A stretch of DNA of 64,000 bases, from assembly GCA_040386335.1 (NCBI GenBank), contig JAZKFT010000015.1, positions 1 through 64,000 on the forward strand, given 5' to 3'. This document shows, one piece after another, positions 43,727 to 52,585 of this stretch. The position numbers were made by a program, and so were the translations under genes. Origin of the DNA: JAZKFT01 sp040386335 (GTDB lineage Bacteria > Bacteroidota > Bacteroidia > Chitinophagales > Chitinophagaceae). The notes beneath the pieces are model-generated. The model had not been told where the DNA came from. It ran no database searches and saw only the letters and a list, made by a program, of their open reading frames with translations. The stretch's first letter is position 1. Each line of letters starts with the position of its first letter.

Positions 43727-45145
43727 ATGATATCGATGGACGCAACCTTTAATCCTGATAAACAACACACATTGGCCTCGGCCATCAGCATTGCCGGCAC
43801 AGGACTGCACACAGGCGTTTATGTAAATATGACGCTAAAACCGGCCAACCCCGGCTATGGTTTCCAGTTTCAACGGGTGGACCTGCCGGAAATGCCGGTG
43901 ATCAAAGCGGATTGTGACCTGGTAACAGACACCAGCCGCGGGACTACCCTGGAACAAAACGGCGCCAAAATAAGTACTGTAGAACATGTACTCGCCGCTC
44001 TTGTAGGCATGGGTGTAGATAATTGCCATATTGAGATTAATGGTCCGGAAACCCCTATTATCGACGGCAGCAGCGAACCTTTTATTGAAATTATAGCAGA
44101 AGCCGGCGTCATGGAACAGGATGCAGCCAAGGCCTGGTACAGCCTCGATGAAAATATCACCTATTACGACGAAGCAAAAAGGGTGGAGATGACAGCCTTG
44201 CCGGCCACGGATTATAAGATCACCACGCTGATAGATTTCAATAGCCCTGTACTGGGTACGCAGCATGCGCAACTCAAGGCCATGCGGGATTTTAAATTGG
44301 AAATTGCGCCATGCCGAACCTTTTGTTTTCTGCACGAGTTGGAAATGCTCTTAGAAAACAACCTGGTAAAAGGCGGCGACATTAATAACGCCATCGTGGT
44401 GGTGGACAAACCGGTCACCGAAGAGGAAATGACCCGGCTCGCCAAAGCTTTTGGCCGCGAAAAAATTGAGATCAAATCAGAAGGCTACCTCAACAACCTG
44501 GAACTGCGCTTTCCAAATGAACCCGCCCGGCACAAGTTGCTGGATGTAGTGGGCGACCTGGCCTTGATTGGTTACCCGGTAAAGGCACATATTATCGCCA
44601 ACCGGCCTGGCCACAGCAGCAATGTTGAATTTGCTAAAAAGATAAAGCAGTACATTAAGAAAAACCGGCACAACCAGGGCGTACCTATTTACAACCCAAC
44701 GCTGCCATCGGTGTATACGTTGGAGCAAATAGAAAAGACCCTTCCGCACCGGTTCCCGTTTTTGTTGGTAGATAAAATAATTGAATTGACCGATAAACGC
44801 ATCGTTGGTATTAAAAACGTCACGTTTAATGAGTGGTTCTTCCAGGGTCATTTCCCGGGAAACCCGGTGATGCCCGGAGTGTTACAAATAGAAGCGCTGG
44901 CACAAACGGGTGGTATTTTATGTATCAACGCCATGCCTGCGGGTCAATACGATACCTACTTTTTGAAAATAGACAACTGCAAATTCAAACAGAAAGTAGG
45001 TCCCGGCGACACCATGATTTTAAAAATGGAACTGACCGAACCCATCCGCCGGGGTATTTGTGTGATGCGCGGAACTGTGTATGTGGGCAACAAGGTTTGT
45101 ACAGAAGCTGATTTGGTCGCACAATTGGTCAAGAGGCCTTCATAA
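43727..45145 (+). CDS. lpxC/fabZ: bifunctional LpxC deacetylase / FabZ dehydratase
   Basis: A 472-residue fusion typical of Bacteroidota. Residues 1-320 are LpxC, the committed deacetylation step of lipid A synthesis; zinc ligands are His87 (STVEHVLAA), His269 and Asp273 (HKLLDVVGD), and HSSNVEF gives the catalytic His. Residues 330-470 are FabZ, the 3-hydroxyacyl-ACP dehydratase of fatty acid synthesis, with LPHRFPFLLVD and the catalytic His375 and Glu389 (GHFPGNPVMPGVLQIEA). ATG 43727 or 43736 is possible. lpxA and lpxD are not adjacent here, which is a departure from the common lpx gene cluster. Confidence 0.97.
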   Translation: MISMDATFNPDKQHTLASAISIAGTGLHTGVYVNMTLKPANPGYGFQFQRVDLPEMPVIKADCDLVTDTSRGTTLEQNGAKISTVEHVLAALVGMGVDNCHIEINGPETPIIDGSSEPFIEIIAEAGVMEQDAAKAWYSLDENITYYDEAKRVEMTALPATDYKITTLIDFNSPVLGTQHAQLKAMRDFKLEIAPCRTFCFLHELEMLLENNLVKGGDINNAIVVVDKPVTEEEMTRLAKAFGREKIEIKSEGYLNNLELRFPNEPARHKLLDVVGDLALIGYPVKAHIIANRPGHSSNVEFAKKIKQYIKKNRHNQGVPIYNPTLPSVYTLEQIEKTLPHRFPFLLVDKIIELTDKRIVGIKNVTFNEWFFQGHFPGNPVMPGVLQIEALAQTGGILCINAMPAGQYDTYFLKIDNCKFKQKVGPGDTMILKMELTEPIRRGICVMRGTVYVGNKVCTEADLVAQLVKRPS

Positions 45146-45222
45146 GAGTTTGAGTATCTCTCAATAGGGAGTCGGGTATATTTTAACAGAACAATTTCTG
45201 CCCTTCTATCGTAATTATTGCC

Positions 45223-45780
45223 ATGAAAACAATCTCCATTTTCCTGTTCGCAGCCATCAGCTTCAGCAGTTGTAATAGTTCACCTTCAAAACCACAAATT
45301 ATGGATAGTGTAAAAAACGATAACCCTGTTTACAGCCGTACCGATAGCAGTAAGGCCGAATTGACCGAAGAGCAATGGAAAAAAGTGTTGTCACCGGAAC
45401 AATACAGGGTGGCCCGGCAGAAGGGAACAGAACGGCCGTTTACCAGCCCTTTTGAAACAAGTAAAGAAGTGGGGACATTTTATTGTGCGGCTTGCGGCAA
45501 CCCTCTGTTTAAGAGCGATGCCAAGTTTGAAAGCGGTTGCGGCTGGCCCAGCTTTTATGAGCCCATCAATAAGGCGGCTATTATTTACACCCCCGATAAT
45601 ACACACGGCATGAACCGGACCGAAACCCAGTGTGGCCGCTGCAAAGCCCATCTTGGTCATGTGTTCGAGGATGGCCCGCCGCCTACAGGATTACGTTTTT
45701 GTATCAACGGTGTGGTGCTTGATTTTGAAAAGGCAAAAGACGCAGAGAAAAAATATAACGCGGAAAATAAAAAGTCTTAG
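45223..45780 (+). CDS. msrB: exported peptide-methionine (R)-S-oxide reductase MsrB
   Basis: A 185-residue MsrB that reduces methionine-R-sulfoxide. An N-terminal lipoprotein-like signal (FLFAAISFSSCNSS) places it outside the cytoplasm, unlike many MsrB enzymes. The zinc site has two CxxC pairs, CAAC and CGRC. The catalytic region reads RFCINGVVL, with the expected resolving or active Cys, and GCGWPSFYEP and HLGHVFEDGP are family motifs. It is 77 bp after lpxC/fabZ and may be part of envelope repair. Confidence 0.94.
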   Translation: MKTISIFLFAAISFSSCNSSPSKPQIMDSVKNDNPVYSRTDSSKAELTEEQWKKVLSPEQYRVARQKGTERPFTSPFETSKEVGTFYCAACGNPLFKSDAKFESGCGWPSFYEPINKAAIIYTPDNTHGMNRTETQCGRCKAHLGHVFEDGPPPTGLRFCINGVVLDFEKAKDAEKKYNAENKKS

Positions 45781-45803
45781 GCCAGAAACGGGCAGATCAT
45801 ATA

Positions 45804-46274
45804 TCAACCCCAATTACCAAATAACTCCACCGCTTTTTTGTACCTGAAGTCAAAAATGTTGTGGAGTTGTTTTTTTACAAACAGGCTATGGGCGATATCG
45901 CCTAAAAACCAGAGTGGGAGTTTATAGTGTACGATATCAATCATTTCGGTACCCCCGTCTATGGCTTTGAAATGATGCTGGTGGTGCCACATGGTGTATG
46001 GGCCAAAACGCTGTTCGTCCACAAAATATTTTCCTTCGCTTACATGAGTAATCTCGGTCATCCAGTAAAGAGGAATGCCAGCTACAGGCCTTACTTTGTA
46101 TTCAATAATCTGCCCGGGATACATGATGTCGCCATGATATTTACTCAACACTTTAAAACCCATGCTTTCGGGTGTTATCTGTTGGAGATTGCCCGGTTGG
46201 CTAAAAAAATCCCAGGCTTTTTCTAATGGAATTGGCAGGTTCTGAATTGCTTTAAATGAATAAACTTTTGACAT
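45804..46274 (-). CDS. SRPBCC-superfamily (START-like) protein
   Basis: A 156-residue protein with the ligand-binding SRPBCC fold: LPIPLEKAWDFFSQPGNLQQITPES is the classic start, and MWHHQHHFKAIDGGTEM lies in the centre. No catalytic motif. Such proteins bind hydrophobic molecules or act as polyketide-cyclase-like factors. It converges with msrB and lies before the redox-signalling pair, but no functional link is visible. Confidence 0.88.
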   Translation of the reverse strand: MSKVYSFKAIQNLPIPLEKAWDFFSQPGNLQQITPESMGFKVLSKYHGDIMYPGQIIEYKVRPVAGIPLYWMTEITHVSEGKYFVDEQRFGPYTMWHHQHHFKAIDGGTEMIDIVHYKLPLWFLGDIAHSLFVKKQLHNIFDFRYKKAVELFGNWG

Positions 46275-46335
46275 AGGTTTCTAACAACAGGAAAATTGAA
46301 AGGTTGGAGGCCGGCGCGAATTCATGGCAACGATA

Positions 46336-47997
46336 TTACATTTCCTGCAGGTACTTGCGTACAAAACGGATGGCCATAGAACCTTCTCCTACAGCTGCAG
46401 AGATGCCGGTCATGGCTCCGAAACGAACATCACCAGATGCAAAGATTCCGGGCACACTGGTTTCGGGCATATACGGTTCTCTTTTTAGTTTCCAAATGGC
46501 GTTAAAAGATTTGTCTTTCTCCAAATCGGAGCCACTGAGAATAAAACCTCTTGCATCTCTCAACACCAGGTCGTTCATCCATGTAGTGCCGGGTGTGGTG
46601 CCGATATAAATAAAGAGTGCTTTTGCAGGCACTGTTTCTTCTTCACCCGTTTTTGAATTTTTTAGGGTAATGGTTTCGAGGATGCCGCTTCCCGAACAGG
46701 CAATCACATCCGTATTGGCCAGGACGTTTATATTAGGTGTTCCGCTGATGTTTTCTACCAGGTAATTGGCGGCTACCTGCGAAAGAGTATCCCGGCGGAT
46801 AAGGATATTTACTTCTTTAGCAAATTTGCTCATATACATCGCTGCCTGGCAGGCTGAATTGCCGCCGCCTACAATATAAATGGGTTGGTTGCGGCAGGCA
46901 TGAGCTTCTACAGACGCCGCACCATAATACACACCGGCACCCGAAAAATTTTCTATTCCCGGGATCTCCAGTTTTCTATAGGCCACGCCTGTAGCAATTA
47001 CGATGGCCTTGCTATGTATCTGTGAACCGTCCACCATCTCGGTTATTTTATAGCCTTCCTTAACTGTAATATTTTTTACCTCCTGCGGTGTTAGCACTTC
47101 TGTTCCAAAACGAAGGGTTTGGCTAATGGCCCTTCGGGATAATTCGGCGCCGGAAAGACCAGAAGGGAAGCCGAGGTAGTTTTCGATGCGCGCACTGCTG
47201 CTGGCCTGTCCACCCGGGTTGCTCTTTTCTATCAATACCGTTTTTAATCCTTCGCAAGAGCCATATACCGAAGCAGCGAGCCCTGCAGGTCCCGCACCAA
47301 TAATCAGCACATCGTACATTTCTTTATTGGCTTTTTGCTGAAGACCAACCTTTTCTGCAAGGTTGGAGAGGGAAGGGTTGGTGATAAAAGATCCGTCTTT
47401 CAATACCACCAGGGGCATTTCCGATTTTGAAACATTGGCACTTAGCAAATACTTTTCTGCTTCAGCATCGTTTTCAATATCCATCCAGATATAGGGCACG
47501 AGGTTGCCGGAGAGAAACTCTTTGAGCTCGTGGCTCCTGGGCGACCATTGGAAACCGATAATGCGGGTGGCTTCGTGATCGGGTTTGTACAATGCCTGCC
47601 ATTCGTCCAGCAAATCGTTTACTACCGGGAACAGTTTTTCTTCGGCCGGATGCCAGGGCTTTAATAAATAGTAATCGAGTTTCACATTATTGATGGCTTT
47701 AATGGCAGCATCAATATCGGAGTAGGCGGTCAGCAAGACTTTTTTTGCAGTTGGATAGATCTCGTTGGCCTTTTCCAGGAAAGCAATGCCTTCCATTTCG
47801 GGCATCCGCTGATCTGTAATAAACAAGGCCACTTCATCATTTTTCAACTTCAGCTCTTTGATCATTTCTATGGCTTCGTTGGCAGATTCGGTAGCTGCTA
47901 TTTTATATTCATCGCGATATTGGTTCCTGATGTCACGCTGTATAGCACGCAGCACCTGGGTATCGTCGTCTATGATGATAATGTATGGTAGTTTCAT
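46336..47997 (-). CDS. response regulator fused to glutaredoxin-like and thioredoxin-reductase-like domains
   Basis: A 553-residue protein with three parts. Residues 1-125 form a receiver with acidic DDD at 10-12, phospho-acceptor Asp62 (TDQRMPEM), Thr90 and Lys113. Residues about 143-220 look glutaredoxin-like, but the CPYC motif is SPRS. Residues 225-553 are a FAD/NAD(P) reductase like thioredoxin reductase (VLIIGAGPAGLAAS, GGGNSACQAA, GIFASGDVR). The classical redox CxxC is missing; a single Cys occurs in EAHACRNQP. Activity may therefore differ from true TrxR. The neighbouring kinase is its probable partner, 23 bp upstream. Confidence 0.93.
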   Translation of the reverse strand: MKLPYIIIIDDDTQVLRAIQRDIRNQYRDEYKIAATESANEAIEMIKELKLKNDEVALFITDQRMPEMEGIAFLEKANEIYPTAKKVLLTAYSDIDAAIKAINNVKLDYYLLKPWHPAEEKLFPVVNDLLDEWQALYKPDHEATRIIGFQWSPRSHELKEFLSGNLVPYIWMDIENDAEAEKYLLSANVSKSEMPLVVLKDGSFITNPSLSNLAEKVGLQQKANKEMYDVLIIGAGPAGLAASVYGSCEGLKTVLIEKSNPGGQASSSARIENYLGFPSGLSGAELSRRAISQTLRFGTEVLTPQEVKNITVKEGYKITEMVDGSQIHSKAIVIATGVAYRKLEIPGIENFSGAGVYYGAASVEAHACRNQPIYIVGGGNSACQAAMYMSKFAKEVNILIRRDTLSQVAANYLVENISGTPNINVLANTDVIACSGSGILETITLKNSKTGEEETVPAKALFIYIGTTPGTTWMNDLVLRDARGFILSGSDLEKDKSFNAIWKLKREPYMPETSVPGIFASGDVRFGAMTGISAAVGEGSMAIRFVRKYLQEM

Positions 47998-48020
47998 TCG
48001 GTGGTTTTAGCGTTTCGTAA

Positions 48021-49442
48021 TTACTTTAATTCCTGCCTTTGCATAAGGGGAAAGCGAATCGTAAATTCAGTATGGCCCGGCAATGACTTTACCTTAATCG
48101 TTCCATTGTGTTTTTTTATGATCCGGTTTACAATATCCAGCCCGATGCCGGTGCCTTCGCCCACTTTTTTGGTGGTGAAGAATGGATCAAAAATACGCGA
48201 CTGTATTTCTTGCGGGATGCCGGCACCGTTATCAGTTATAGTCACCAAAATATCACGGTCGTCGCAGGCTGTTTCGATGGTAATGATCCCGTTTTTGTCA
48301 ACGGCATAAATGGCGTTATCCACCAGGTTGGTCCAAACCTGGTTGAGTTCTCCTACATAGGCAGTCACCTCTGGCAGATTACCACAATAGTTTTTTACAA
48401 CATCAATATTTTTTCCACGGAGTTTAAATCCCAAAAGTGTTAGCGTGTTTTCTATATCCTTGTGAATATTGGTAGGTTGCAGGTCGTTAGTCCTGTCCAT
48501 ATGCACATGGCTTTTGATAGACGAAACGAGGTTGGAGATGCGGGTTGAAGCATCGCACAGGTCCTTAATAATTTTCTGAGAGCTAATGAGGTTTTCCAGC
48601 CATGGAATTGCCCGGGTAAACGACTCTTGCCCAATATCGGCGCGCATATTTTCCAGTTCCGCCGCCGAAAATCCAAATTCAGAAAATGTTTCCGCTGCCT
48701 CTCTTTTATCTACCCCGTTTTCCCTCAGCCAGTCCTCCAGTTCGTCTTCATTTTCCATTTGCTGAAGTGTGGAGCGCTTATTTTTTTGTTGCGGCTCTTT
48801 TCTCTTTTGCTCCACCTGTTTATGAATATTCTCCAGGTGCTGGGGAGTCATGCTGCCATCCAGTAATATTTTGGTGAGTTCATAATTGCGGTCAAGTCTT
48901 TTATTTAATTCAGTTGAAATACCACTGATAGCAGCTGCAGGATTATTTAGTTCATGGGCAATGCCTGCCGCCAGGTTACCCAGGGCATTCACTTTTTCAA
49001 GTTGCAGCTGGGTGGTGGCAAATGCCTTGGCCCTTTCTGTCATGTACCCAATAAGTCGTTGAATTAAATCGGGGTTGAGCGCCTCCAGTTCCGTAAAGTA
49101 TTTTTTGTGCATGCGAAGCAGTTTCACTTCGCCCAATGCATAAGAATAACCTGGGTGGGTTTTCATCCGTGAGTAAGGCATCAACCCACCAATGCCACCT
49201 GTGACATGGTTATTATCGAAAGTAAAATAGTACACCTGCCGGCCATTGATGTACATGTAAAAAGCAACCCTGCCCATGAGGCAGATCCACATCACCTCGG
49301 CGACTTCACCATATTTTGCGATAATGTCGCCATCTAAAAATTCATAATAGTCCGAATGATCCAGGATCCATTGCAAATGTTCGTCGGGGAGCTCGGTTAG
49401 CGCCACCACTTTTCTTAGATCATGAATGGTTACAGGCGACAC
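48021..49442 (-). CDS. histidine kinase with N-terminal cyclic-nucleotide-like sensor domain
   Basis: A 473-residue soluble kinase. Residues 10-125 have the cyclic-nucleotide-binding fold (LDGDIIAKYGEVAEVMWICLMGRVAFY), but the phosphate-binding R-x-A motif is not evident, so ligand binding is uncertain. The HisKA motif LAAGIAHELNNPAAAISG puts the phospho-acceptor His at 163. A charged insert of about 100 residues follows, then a HATPase domain with LVDNAIYAVDKNG and DNGAGIPQEIQSRIFDPFFTTKKVGEGTGIGL. No membrane segment. It precedes the fused regulator/reductase gene and should phosphorylate it. Confidence 0.93.
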   Translation of the reverse strand: MSPVTIHDLRKVVALTELPDEHLQWILDHSDYYEFLDGDIIAKYGEVAEVMWICLMGRVAFYMYINGRQVYYFTFDNNHVTGGIGGLMPYSRMKTHPGYSYALGEVKLLRMHKKYFTELEALNPDLIQRLIGYMTERAKAFATTQLQLEKVNALGNLAAGIAHELNNPAAAISGISTELNKRLDRNYELTKILLDGSMTPQHLENIHKQVEQKRKEPQQKNKRSTLQQMENEDELEDWLRENGVDKREAAETFSEFGFSAAELENMRADIGQESFTRAIPWLENLISSQKIIKDLCDASTRISNLVSSIKSHVHMDRTNDLQPTNIHKDIENTLTLLGFKLRGKNIDVVKNYCGNLPEVTAYVGELNQVWTNLVDNAIYAVDKNGIITIETACDDRDILVTITDNGAGIPQEIQSRIFDPFFTTKKVGEGTGIGLDIVNRIIKKHNGTIKVKSLPGHTEFTIRFPLMQRQELK

Positions 49443-49597
49443 GGCTGATAAGTTTATTGATGATTTCAGGAAAGAACCAAAATAATATTTTTAGATAACT
49501 TATCAAAACGGTGGAGAGAATAAAGGCTATTCTTAGTCGCATGGCGGAATTACATGGAATTCTTCCAGCGATACAAGGGCTAAGTATAATAATGACA

Positions 49598-49633
49598 ATA
49601 GCAAAGGCCCCGATGAGTCAGGGCCTTTGCTAT
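49598..49633 (-). terminator. intrinsic terminator of the PAP2 gene
   Basis: ATAGCAAAGGCCC (49598-49610) pairs perfectly over 13 bases with GGGCCTTTGCTAT (49621-49633) across a 10-base loop, just beyond the stop codon at 49652. Confidence 0.75.
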
Positions 49634-49651
49634 AAGAAATCTACCGCCAGT

Positions 49652-50965
49652 TTATTTCTTCATCCAGGTTTCAACAATATATTTCCCCATTTTGTCGCCC
49701 ATACGAAGTGCCTCTTCATTATCTGTGCGAAAATGAATACCGGCATAGAACCTTGAATCGGCACAGTCTTGCGCTACCTGCTTAAACTGTTTGGCATCCG
49801 CAGGGAAAAAATATGTCAATACTGCGCAGGAAGTGGCAGCTCCGGCTGCATGCCCGGACGGATAACCGGGGAACGGTGGCGTTGCTATCAACGGTTTGAA
49901 GGTGGAGTCATATTGGTTGGGTCGTATACCCCAGTAAGTATATTTCGCATCCATAATGGCAATGGCGGCATCATGAGCGGCGGTAGACAATACCGCGTAA
50001 ACGCGGGCCACTGCCGGGGCGTCGTCGCTCATACGATATTCAAACATTTTCTGGTTTGCCAGTTCGGTCCAGGCGTCTGCTGTGTTGGCCCAATAATAGG
50101 CAAGGAAACGGGATTTAAAGGTTTGTTTAAAGTCTTTCATTTCCTTCATCTCGTTTTCAAAATCCGGCGGAGGAGCCGGCCTGAACTGGTCTCCTGATTG
50201 TATGACTATTGGAGTATACGCCGCCATCGTGATCCCCATCGGGTATGGCCCTGTCCATTTTTTGGGGTCCTTGTTCATTTTGCCATCCCAAACCCTGGCG
50301 GAGCCATCATTTTTTGCCTTTTCTATGATCTGTTTTGCAACCGCTTCTCCCAGTTTCCATCCCGCTTCTATATCGCTTGGAAACTGTACACCAGCATCTA
50401 CCCTTGATTGCGAAGCGGCATGTGCCATTTGCATAATAGAATCGGTTTTTGCAGGAAAAAAATAGGCGAGTACATAGGCTGCTGCTGCTGATGTTGCCGA
50501 ATGCTCGCAGGGGTAAGAATAAGTGAGGGGCGCGTTGATGAGAGCCTTCACAGATGGCTCTGAGACAGGGCGTTTTCTTTTGTACTTTAATTTTTCTTTC
50601 CATGCAAGTACCGTGGCATCATAGATCGCAATATTCATCCAGGATCCAGGCATGCGAAGCTGCACCTCGATCTTCTGGCTGACTAACCCCTGTATGACCT
50701 GGTTCCAGCGATAGGCTGGAGCACCGGCGTCCCAATATTTTATAGCCGCCAGTTTTTTTTCATCGATCTTACCTATCGCCAGATTCAATGCCTGCAATTC
50801 TGCCTTTGACTGTGCGGCAGTGGGTGGTGCAGCAACCGTTACTTGCTGCGGGTTATCTAAAAGCCATATACTCCAATTCGCGGCTTCATAATTTACTCTA
50901 TCCGCCTGCGCCGTTGCATCATAAATGGTAAGAACAATCACCAAATAAAGAATAGCTTGTTTCAT
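49652..50965 (-). CDS. exported PAP2-family phosphatase with two related domains
   Basis: Start at 50965 (MKQAILYLVIVLTIY) is chosen for the signal peptide. The 437-residue protein has two PAP2 (vanadium-haloperoxidase-like) units. The second has a complete-looking site: GIRPNQ, then GYPSGHAAG, then SRFYAGIHFRTD. The first has KRKRP, YPCEHSATS and SRVDAGVQFPSD, where PSGH becomes PCEH and the third-motif His is Gln. So the first half is probably inactive. Substrates of such enzymes include lipid phosphates and halides. Location is periplasmic or outer. Confidence 0.88.
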   Translation of the reverse strand: MKQAILYLVIVLTIYDATAQADRVNYEAANWSIWLLDNPQQVTVAAPPTAAQSKAELQALNLAIGKIDEKKLAAIKYWDAGAPAYRWNQVIQGLVSQKIEVQLRMPGSWMNIAIYDATVLAWKEKLKYKRKRPVSEPSVKALINAPLTYSYPCEHSATSAAAAYVLAYFFPAKTDSIMQMAHAASQSRVDAGVQFPSDIEAGWKLGEAVAKQIIEKAKNDGSARVWDGKMNKDPKKWTGPYPMGITMAAYTPIVIQSGDQFRPAPPPDFENEMKEMKDFKQTFKSRFLAYYWANTADAWTELANQKMFEYRMSDDAPAVARVYAVLSTAAHDAAIAIMDAKYTYWGIRPNQYDSTFKPLIATPPFPGYPSGHAAGAATSCAVLTYFFPADAKQFKQVAQDCADSRFYAGIHFRTDNEEALRMGDKMGKYIVETWMKK

Positions 50966-51011
50966 ATTAGCGATGTTGATTTTGTTTTTAGGAGGTTTCA
51001 TATGCATGTGT

Positions 51012-51230
51012 CTAACTGTTCTTTTCTGAATTGTTTTTGTCATTTATGTTACGGCGTCTGTTGCTAAGCAAAAAAAGAACGCCGGCAATAAAGAGGGCCA
51101 TCATCAGGAACATAAACACACAATTCATGGTGATCGGGGAGCCAGGCTCATTGTTACCCAGCCCATGCGATTGCCGGGCTTGTGCAAAAAATGCAAGGAG
51201 TGTCAACAGAGATACTGATAGAAGTTTCAT
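51012..51230 (-). CDS. small exported single-span membrane protein
   Basis: Start at 51230 gives MKLLSVSLLTLLAFFAQ, a signal peptide, then a short loop (SHGLGNNEPGSPIT) and one transmembrane span (CVFMFLMMALFIAGVLFLL) before a basic, Asn-rich tail (RRRNINDKNNSEKNS). The 72-residue product is not recognised. It is directly upstream of the PAP2 gene and could be co-transcribed. Confidence 0.6.
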   Translation of the reverse strand: MKLLSVSLLTLLAFFAQARQSHGLGNNEPGSPITMNCVFMFLMMALFIAGVLFLLSNRRRNINDKNNSEKNS

Positions 51231-51529
51231 AAAGCTTGTTTTTAATTGTAAGTGATAAAATATGGATACATTCTTATGCAAGAATATCCAACTAAGAAAA
51301 GCACCAGTTACAGCTATCAACAAACAACGGGTTGGGGTAGACAAACAACATCATTGTGCCAACGGCCCCGGAGAGCGAAGCAAAAAAAATGTAGATGGCT
51401 ATATGTAAGAACCAGCTTGTTGGTTTGCTGCTTGACCTTTGTATGTCATTCGTATATCATTAAGTCCATTCTATAGACTAAAAAATCAAAGGGGAAGGAT
51501 TTGCCTATTTTTATCAAACGAAAAGCAGG
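51231..51529. other. intergenic region before the LytS/LytTR pair
   Basis: About 300 bp with no convincing gene. A 74-codon plus-strand frame (51252-51476) has odd composition and no start signal, so it is not called. A TATTTTTA sequence at 51506-51513 may be a weak -7 element for the kinase gene at 51530. Confidence 0.45.
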
Positions 51530-52585
51530 ATGAAGACATTGATCGATATAAAGCGGGCAAAATTTTATTTGTGGGTAGCCCTTGCCTATGCAACATTGTG
51601 GTTCCTGAGTAACTATGCTGCTTTTCCGGGAACCTTTATCCAGGCAGTGGGAAATAATGTTTGGCGGATCGTTTATGTATTGGTGCTCAATTTTATTTTC
51701 CTGGAATACACAGTTCCTTTTGTTATACAGAAAAGAAGATACCTCATTTACAATATTATTCTGGGGTTCTTTGCATTGTGGGCTCATGCCATATTCTGGT
51801 CTTTCGGCATGTATGCCTGGCGGCATCTAGGCATCCAGTTAGGTATTTATACACCCATAGTAAGTCTTACATCACGTGACCATGCAGTTACAGCTCAAAT
51901 GGCCTATAGTACAGGTTCCATTTTCTTTTTTGGGGTGGTCAGACATATTTACAATTACATCAAGCTAAAACAAACTACCCAACAGTTGCTTATTGAAAAG
52001 CAACAAGCTGAGTTGAGTTATCTTAAATCTCAAACCAACCCGCATTTCTTATTTAATACATTAAATAATATTTACTCATTGGCCAGGGATAAAAGCGATC
52101 TCGCACCTGAATCCATTTTGCGTCTTTCGAAAATTTTGCGCTTTATGCTGTATGAAACCAGTGGCGCCTATATAGCTATAGAACAGGAACTGAAGATCAT
52201 CACAGATTATATTGCGCTTGAAAAACTGCGCTATGATGAGTCCCTACGCATCAATTTCAACTATGATATTGAAAATATGAAACAGGCCTTGCCACCGCTG
52301 TTGCTGATACCGTTGGTCGAAAATGCGTTTAAACATGGTGTCTCAGAAACGAGGGGCCAGGCCTTTATCGATATTCATCTTTCAGTGAACCAGCGCCGGC
52401 TGGAGTTTGTGGTAAAAAACTCATCGGAAGCAAGTCCGGAAGAGGGAGGGTTAAAAGAAAACATCGGGCTTTCTAACCTGAGGCGGCAACTGGAACTGTT
52501 GTATAAAGATTACAATCTATCCGCACAACAGGGCACTTCTGTATTTACCGCGAATTTAAAAATTAATCTTGCAAGCCATGTCTAA
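51530..52585 (+). CDS. LytS-type sensor histidine kinase
   Basis: A 351-residue membrane kinase with four hydrophobic segments in the first 145 residues (FYLWVALAYATLWFL, VLVLNFIFLEY and others) and no large extracellular sensor. The His_kinase domain has the acceptor His172 in NPHFLFNTLNNIYSLA, and the HATPase has LIPLVENAFKHGVSE and NIGLSNLRRQLELL. Its stop codon overlaps the start of the response regulator by eight bases, so the two are translationally coupled. Confidence 0.93.
   Translation: MKTLIDIKRAKFYLWVALAYATLWFLSNYAAFPGTFIQAVGNNVWRIVYVLVLNFIFLEYTVPFVIQKRRYLIYNIILGFFALWAHAIFWSFGMYAWRHLGIQLGIYTPIVSLTSRDHAVTAQMAYSTGSIFFFGVVRHIYNYIKLKQTTQQLLIEKQQAELSYLKSQTNPHFLFNTLNNIYSLARDKSDLAPESILRLSKILRFMLYETSGAYIAIEQELKIITDYIALEKLRYDESLRINFNYDIENMKQALPPLLLIPLVENAFKHGVSETRGQAFIDIHLSVNQRRLEFVVKNSSEASPEEGGLKENIGLSNLRRQLELLYKDYNLSAQQGTSVFTANLKINLASHV

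Noticed and set aside
51252..51476. 74-codon plus-strand frame before the LytS gene
   Set aside because: Low-quality residue composition, no ribosome site, no recognisable homology pattern.
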